Positions 58,262 through 64,000 of a stretch of DNA of 64,000 nucleotides are shown here, one piece after another. Both the position numbers and the translations under genes were made by a program. Under the pieces are notes generated by a model. The model did not search any database, was not told where the DNA came from, and worked only from the letters and a program-made list of their open reading frames with translations. This DNA comes from Blasia pusilla (taxonomy: Eukaryota > Marchantiophyta > Marchantiopsida > Blasiales), in the NCBI GenBank assembly GCA_050084515.1, contig CM114272.1, forward strand, positions 8,990,001-9,054,000, given 5' to 3'. Each line of letters starts with the position of its first letter. Positions within the stretch are counted from its first letter, which is position 1.

Positions 58262-58795
58262 ATGGATGCAGGCAGAGATCGGCTACTGCGAAAGGTCACA
58301 ATTGCGGTCACCACTTTGTCTGCTGCACTGCTACTCACTGCAGATTACGGTCCGCAACCGCACGCCCTTTCTGTTGTAAGAAACCACGCTCTTTAGCCTG
58401 TTGCTGCAATCCCCTCTACCTGGAATCGGACTCCTAGGTCATGAGCCCATGGCTTGCGATTGGATTTCTCGTTGAAAGATAGTTTTTGGCTAGAAGCTTG
58501 ATCAGATTGTTTGTGCAGCCTAAAATGTTTTCGCGCAGGTTTTCAAATCTGTGCGTTCGATTAGATTAGCCGTGCATGATTGTCGGGCCTTGACTAGATT
58601 AGAGATTGGACTCTGATAGTTCCTAAATGGTGAGGAGGTCTGGTGCAGGTGAATAGGTGGTGGGATGCTGGTAAAGACTGGCTTCTTAAACCGTCCGAGA
58701 AGGAATTAGCGGAGCTAGAGAAATTGCGTAAGATCTACACTGCTCGCAAAGAAGTGGAGGAGAAAGGGGAGAGTTACGATCAGCATACTTCATGA
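58262..58795 (+). CDS. two-exon gene for an 86-aa protein with an N-terminal hydrophobic helix
   Basis: Exon 1 is 58262-58375 and exon 2 is 58649-58795. The GT-AG intron lies between GTT|GTAAGA and GTGCAG|GTG in phase 0. The protein begins MDAGRDRLLRKVT, followed by a hydrophobic stretch of about 15 residues (IAVTTLSAALLLTA), then DYGPQPHALSV. Its C-terminal half is charged and probably helical (WLLKPSEKELAELEKLRKIY, then a Lys/Glu-rich end). The LLLTADYGP-x-PH wording recalls a small conserved plant protein of unknown function (from memory, uncertain). The positive N-terminus before one helix fits a single-pass membrane protein of an organelle. Kept splice sites and frame suggest a working gene. 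Confidence 0.55.
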
Positions 58796-60876
58796 CACTG
58801 TTGTGCGAGGAGGACGAAAGTTGTACATAGTCACTGCAGTGGGAGTTCAGCGAAGAGCAACGCATCTTCATACCCTGTCCGGAGATGATTGGAATGCTCT
58901 TGTATTTCCACGTTGATAACCGACTTTTGTGCGTAAAGAATTTAACTCCGAACGAACTTGCGTCGGATGATTGACCCTCAGATTACCTTGCAAAGAAGTC
59001 TTTCTATCTTGAAATTCATCTCCAAGGAGCACTCTACACGCTGATAGAAATCTGAAGGAGGATTCTTGAGTTTGAAACGTTCACATGAATCACACTTGAT
59101 TATTTTCCAGAGCTCTGACGCACACCTATATTTGTGACTCACACCTGTCTGAATGCCCGTGGTACCGCTTTCGCTCCGGTCGATGGAGGTTCTTATGGAT
59201 GGAGATTCTTATCTTAGAGGACACGTTCATCCTAAAGCTTCTTAGACAAATTCCTAGGAACAAACCTCACCGTGCACCTACTTTTCTGATTGCGTTCTGT
59301 TGCATATCAACGCTGGGCTCTGCCCCTGTCCTCTTTGTAGACGTTCGCTTTCAGCATATATTTCATTTTAGTAAAATCTGGTAGTTACCTCTCTATGTGT
59401 GTTTTGGGACGTGAGGACAGTAGGCAAAACTCAGGACACTGGATACGAAACCCAACCACTGTAAATGAACCGCACCCTAGTCATTACATCCTGACACCAA
59501 CTAATATAGAGAATGAAGAAGCTTTGCTGTGCCAATGTGTATAATTTGCGTCTAAGAATTTCCGGTCTTGTGGAATCGACGTTGACCTGGAAACAAATTA
59601 TGGTTAAAGCGAGGGAAGGTACAAGAGCGTCCAAGCAAGCAAGCGAGTCCTAGCCTCCTCATACTCTGAAAGGGAAAGTCGAGTGACTTTTGTTTCAGGG
59701 CTCCGTGAAGACTGCGAGTTGTGCATTTACCTGACATTGATGATGTGAAGTTTGGCTAAGTGACAACTTCACTTAGTGAAAACTATTTCCATACGCAAGT
59801 CTACGCAATGCAATCCCAAATTTCAAATTCTGTCCTTCTCCGTCTCGATCCTTGTTCAAGGTTGTCACAAGCACATGGAGCAGGTTCAGGTGGCAGGTTC
59901 GTGGTCTCCCTGGTTAGAGCATGGAGGAGGATTTCGCAACCTCACGAATGCGGGCTTCAACAGGGGTTACATATGAATTCCATCGCGCGGATTCCCGCGC
60001 AGGGGATACGTAGTCAGAGAAATGGTATCGTTGTTTATACTTCAAGGAATGATAGTGGAAATTGGTTGGAAGTCAAAGAATGAGTTTCTCTGTTTCTGTT
60101 TCCGCGAACAAAAGGGGAAGTCGGTAATCAGATCTTTCTGGTCTGTGGAGGCTTGTATGTGTGTGTGTGATGGCCTTTGTATGGTCTCACGGGCAGACGA
60201 TTGTGTTGGCCAACCGGACGCCACCATCGATACTGAGCGTGCTCGCTGCGCAGTGGGACCGTTGCAATGAATGCTTCGTTCTGGAAAGTCGGATGGTGAT
60301 TCCTGTTGCAGGTGCGAGGGCAGATTTCAGGCTTTCCTGGCGATTTTCGCCTATTTGACTTGAAATTCTGGGGGATCTTGAGATTAAAAAATTAATTTGT
60401 GATTGAATTCGGTCGTGGAGTGAGGGAAATTCTCAGGGGTTTATGGTTATAGATATGTGGACGCGTCGTAAGCTTGTGAAGAATGAAAATTGGCTGTGCT
60501 CGGTGGCGTTACTCGGTGACGTCTACCGTGCAATGTGGAAATGTGCAGTATGAGGATCTCGACATTCTAGAGTTTTGCAATTGAGATTTTAAATCACTTG
60601 TACTTTAATATCAGGCGATGCGGAGCTTCTAGCTGGCGGATCGGTGGCAGACTCTGAAACGGGATTGTATAGATTCTATCTTTAATATCTCTCCGTTTTT
60701 TCTTGGTATTTGCTTTCGTTAATCGTAGTAAGGTAATTCAACATGGTCCCAGATCGCTTTCCCTGGGGCCGGAATGCAGACTGATGTTGGAAGTTAAAAA
60801 GATAAGATTGTACAGTACACGACTACTTGCCTCGCATCCGCTTTCAAAATCCTGACACCGTCTTGCCAACTCTCAG
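58796..60876. other. intergenic and probable 5' part of the FANCB-like gene
   Basis: No secure gene in 58.8-59.7 kb. An open stretch near 60.05-60.17 kb reads WKSKNEFLCFCFREQKGKSV, which could be the N-terminal exon of the FANCB-like gene (human FANCB starts with a similar CYNG..VFQL region), but I could not join it to the next exon with good splice sites. Confidence 0.35.
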
Positions 60877-63312
60877 GTTTCAGTCATACATAGTCTCTGG
60901 GGGCAAGTCGTCAATCTCAATTTGGTGCTTGGATCTCGATCGAGAAAGCTCTGAGCTGGTCGTCAATCTACCCTTGCCGCAATCTTCAACAGGCACATCA
61001 AGAAAATCTCAACATTGTGTCGAAGGTCCGTCTCCAGTAACGGTCAGTGCGCATGCGGATGCTATTTAATTCATTATATTTGAGTTTCTTCCTAAGAAAT
61101 TGCACGTCAGAGACTTGGTTGAGCTTTTTGCTCTGAAAATTTCCTTGTTTTGCTCTAATAGTATATGGCCCTTCTGATGGCATTGAACTCGTAAAGCCGT
61201 CCTCAAACTTGTATTGCAGTGTAGACACTTTGGTTGAGCACATTTCTCTGAGATCCATGGCTTTCTCCTTTGTCAGAGTGGCAGGTGTCTGGTGGTTCCT
61301 GATCTGAGAATGAGCTCACCTTCGTGAAATTTTGTTCAATTTGAGATGCAGGTTGTTGGCTCGTGAATGGGCCTATTGCAGTGTGGAGGGGACAGTTGCT
61401 GGTACTGAGTTCCTCTAAAGCTCCAGAAGCTGCCACTGCTTTATCTGTGTCAAAATTCTCCGAGGGCAGCAAGGACCTTAATTTTGAACTAGTTGAAGAT
61501 GTTTGGGAAGCTCATTTATTGTCAGTGAATGATAGCAGTGAAAAGCAGACGTTGAAACTCCTATTTTGCGGTGATATCATGGGAGACGTGGGTCCAGAGG
61601 TTATTGTGAGTGTGACAGAGTCCAGTAGTAAACGGTTAAGGAAGAACCCGACTTCCGAATCTGAAAGGCAAATTGCAAACCTAAACTCAGTCCTCGTGTA
61701 ACTTTAGACAAGGTTTGCGCTGTTTGAGTGGAGACAATCTTAGGCCAGCTAAGGAAGTTTTGTTACAGCAAGCAGAGCAGGTTGCAATGGCTGGCTTAAG
61801 CTTGCTTTAATCTTTTCTTTTGTCCATGGCTCTGAATCTTGCGCTGTGCAGGTATCTCCAGAACTGGTCATACCTCTCCTTGAATTTAAGTACGAGTGTA
61901 CCGGCTATACCTCGACACTCCTGCTACAGCGACCAGGACAGGAGGGAGCCCTTAAAGTTCTTCTTGTCTGATAAAATACCATTAGAACCGGAACCAGATC
62001 TTATATCGTGTGCCCGACCAGTTGCTGTTGTACCATCTGCAGCCAACTTTTCATATGATATATATGTTGGTACGAAGGATAGAAGGCTACTTAAATGTAG
62101 CCATGGCCAAATTGTGGCCATTTTGCATTCAGAGGCCATCCCTTCCCAGTTGTAAGTAGGTGCTCTGTCTCTTGCTTCCTCTGTCCCTTCGTATTCTCTA
62201 GCACCGTCCAACCAGGGTATGGCACAGGCACTACGTAATAAGTACAGCCTCTGTCCCTTTTCTTTCTTGAACTTGTCCTTGTTTCGAAGTTCTTGGAAGC
62301 ATAGCGTTGGGCACTCCGATATCAGTTAATCTACTGGTCCGGGCTAAATTGTAGGTCTTACCTGTTATGTGGTATGCAGAAAGTCTCCTTATTTTTGTGA
62401 AGTTTGGGTGCATGTTATTCACTTGATGGCTTGACCACACGTTTTACTCGGTGAGGGTTTGTTCAGACTTTGTTTTTCTGATCCGAATTGAACAGACACT
62501 TTGGAGTGGTGGCAGGAGGTCAAGGTGTGATTGTCGTCTCTCAACAGGGCTCACAGAAAGTATCAGCAATTTGTGCTGAATCCCATCAACTTCTTGAAGG
62601 TAAGCCACATTTGGGGGTTTGTATGGTTCCCATGCGTTTCCTGATGACAATTCTTTATGAAGACAGATTTTGAAGGATACCTTGCAAGTAAGATCTCAAG
62701 CTCAGGCAGAAACTCACAGAAACTTCCTGCCAATTTGGAGCCACGTTCGACAAGTTGTTGTCGGTGATTTCACAAGTTGTGGACATGACCAAATTGCTCT
62801 TCTACAAAGTTACTCTTCAGCAGCAGAAAGTCGAGTATGTAGCTCACTGAGTCAGGATGAAGTGGGCTTCACGGTTATCCGTGGCTTCAGTACAATCTCC
62901 TGTGTGGGCCCTTACCAAGGCTCTCAACAGCATTTGACAGGTGAGCGAACTGTGGATAACAGGGGAACGAGAATCCAAATGACATTCCAATATTACGACC
63001 TGTGAAATTTAGAGTATTTAGTTTTTGATTTTAGCTTGCATGGAATCGTCAAGATTTTTCATAGAAATAACGTAGGTACGCTTTGTTTTCCTGTGGCAAA
63101 AGAGTAACAGAGATCTTCAATTTCATTCAGATTTCTTCTCCTTAATTGGGTTTGGCATTAACCAAGGGTGTGACTGAATGTGAGCTAACTGACGTCTTGC
63201 AGAAGCCAAAGCCATAAACGACTGTAGAGTGTCTGCTATGGAGACCATCTGTAAGGCCCTGCATCAGAGGATAGAATCGGGACTAGCAGATTTGAAAGTG
63301 GCAGAAGAGGAG
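60877..63312 (+). CDS. FANCB: FANCB-like gene (Fanconi anaemia core complex), partial, with frame anomalies
   Basis: Supported exons: 60877-61025, 61352-61605, 61852-62151, 62496-62599, 62667-62940, 63203-63312. Key parts are FQSYIVSGGKSSISIWCLDL, LVNGPIAVWRGQLLVLSSSK (compare the VLNGPLILW segment I remember in animal FANCB), LLFCGDIMGDVGPEVIVSPE, FGVVAGGQGVIVVSQQG and RQVVVGDFTSCGHDQIALLQ, then INDCRVSAMETICKALHQRI. FANCB is a scaffold of the Fanconi core complex with FANCL and FAAP100, which ubiquitinates FANCD2 during cross-link repair. Two problems: exon 4 changes frame near 61957 (one base too many or two too few), and the phase does not fit between exons 5 and 6. Start and 3' end are unknown; the gene probably runs on to or past 64000. 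It may be a pseudogene or contain sequence errors. Confidence 0.65.
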
Positions 63313-64000
63313 GTGTGTGTTTTTGTGTACGCACTTGTTTGTTGAGGCTTGGTTGTTTTTACCAAGCAAATTTTGCGAGGAGGTCTTCCAAGTACTTTTT
63401 TGTACGTCATGCCCTGATGCAGGACAGAATAAAGCCACTTCCCTTTTTGTTTCAAAATTATTTTCATCTCAAATTTCTGGTTCCTTCGGGCCAATGATTC
63501 TTGGCACTTTGTTTTCTACGTCACCAACTTCATCCTGCTACTTCATGCCACTCTTGGGTCGTAGTCCACCGGATAATTGAAAAGCTCGCTAAGGAACGGG
63601 CTCTGCATTTGTGGTGCTTCGAAGTATAGAACTTCCTTTCACATTTTTGGCGAGTGACATACGTGTTTATTGGTGGTTGGCTTTTCATAGAGAGTATGAA
63701 AGGGAGAGCTGGTGCGCATTTCCAGCAACATCATGCAGGTAAGATGACAATTAGGTCCTTGATATGAAAGCTCGAGTCATTTTTTAGCCATTGACCCTCT
63801 CTTGCCGGTAGTGAACTTCCATGCTAAGTTGATGTCAAGAACTGACAAAAGCAGTTTATTGATGGATACAATCCTGATAGGTGGTGAGATATAAAGAAAA
63901 TGTGGCAGTAAACACTGTTTCTCTTACCTGTCCTCATTGCTGGATTGTGTGGAGATGTAATTCTTCAATTATACGGTGTCTCAGATTCTAGATCTCAGTT
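63313..64000 (+). other. continuation of the FANCB-like gene, exons not resolved
   Basis: An AG at 63418-63420 (GATGCAG) could start a further exon reading DRIKPLPFLFQNYFHL or, in another frame, QNKATSLFVSKLF. I cannot choose between them. The rest to the window end shows no clear exon. Confidence 0.3.

Overview
The window looks like a nuclear segment of a land-plant genome. It has spliced genes with GT-AG introns, plant-type CTC1 and sirtuin genes, Ty3/gypsy, Ty1/copia, Helitron and CACTA transposons, long CT microsatellites and a decayed mitochondrial-type tRNA. The transposon families and the presence of SCAI- and FANCB-like genes make me favour a non-flowering lineage (bryophyte, lycophyte or fern), but that is inference. 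The species cannot be read from the sequence.

Layout. 1-6.4 kb: a decayed Ty3/gypsy element (G1, + strand) with protease, a DNA cytosine-5 methyltransferase, reverse transcriptase, RNase H, integrase and a PHD finger, then a probable LTR. 6.4-9.8 kb: a dispersed LTR-like repeat and AT-rich DNA. 9.8-16.3 kb: a complete 12-exon CTC1-like gene (- strand, about 1331 aa). 17-21 kb: AT-rich DNA, an integrase fragment, and a solo LTR nested in a copy of the dispersed repeat. 21.6-24.7 kb: a decayed Helitron (- strand). 24.7-28.4 kb: AT-rich DNA, diverged tandem repeats and a palindrome. 29.8-32.7 kb: an SRT2/SIRT4-type sirtuin gene (+). 35.1-39.3 kb: a SCAI gene (-). 41.8 kb: a mitochondrial-type tRNA-Gly relic. 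42.3-43.5 kb: dispersed repeat with CT tracts and a SINE-like insertion. 43.6-47.6 kb: G2 (-), a second copy of the methyltransferase/PHD gypsy family. 47.6-50.7 kb: a different gypsy element (+) broken by two related LTRs. 50.9-52.4 kb: the end of a CACTA-type element. 52.5-54.1 kb: another dispersed repeat and a copia fragment. 54.1-55.6 kb: a broken host-gene fragment, possibly RPAP1/MINIYO-like. 58.3-58.8 kb: a two-exon gene for an 86-aa protein. 60-64 kb: a FANCB-like gene (+), continuing to or past the window end.

The host genes share a theme of telomere and DNA-damage maintenance: CTC1 (telomere CST complex), SCAI, FANCB and a mitochondrial-type sirtuin. This is probably coincidental, since they lie on both strands and are separated by transposons.

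The most unusual content is the G1/G2 retrotransposon family. Between protease and reverse transcriptase it carries a protein with the ordered motifs of a C5 DNA methyltransferase, and after the integrase it carries a PHD chromatin-reader finger. Two copies in opposite orientations show the same architecture, so this is a property of the family and not a chance junction. Both copies are broken by stops and frameshifts.
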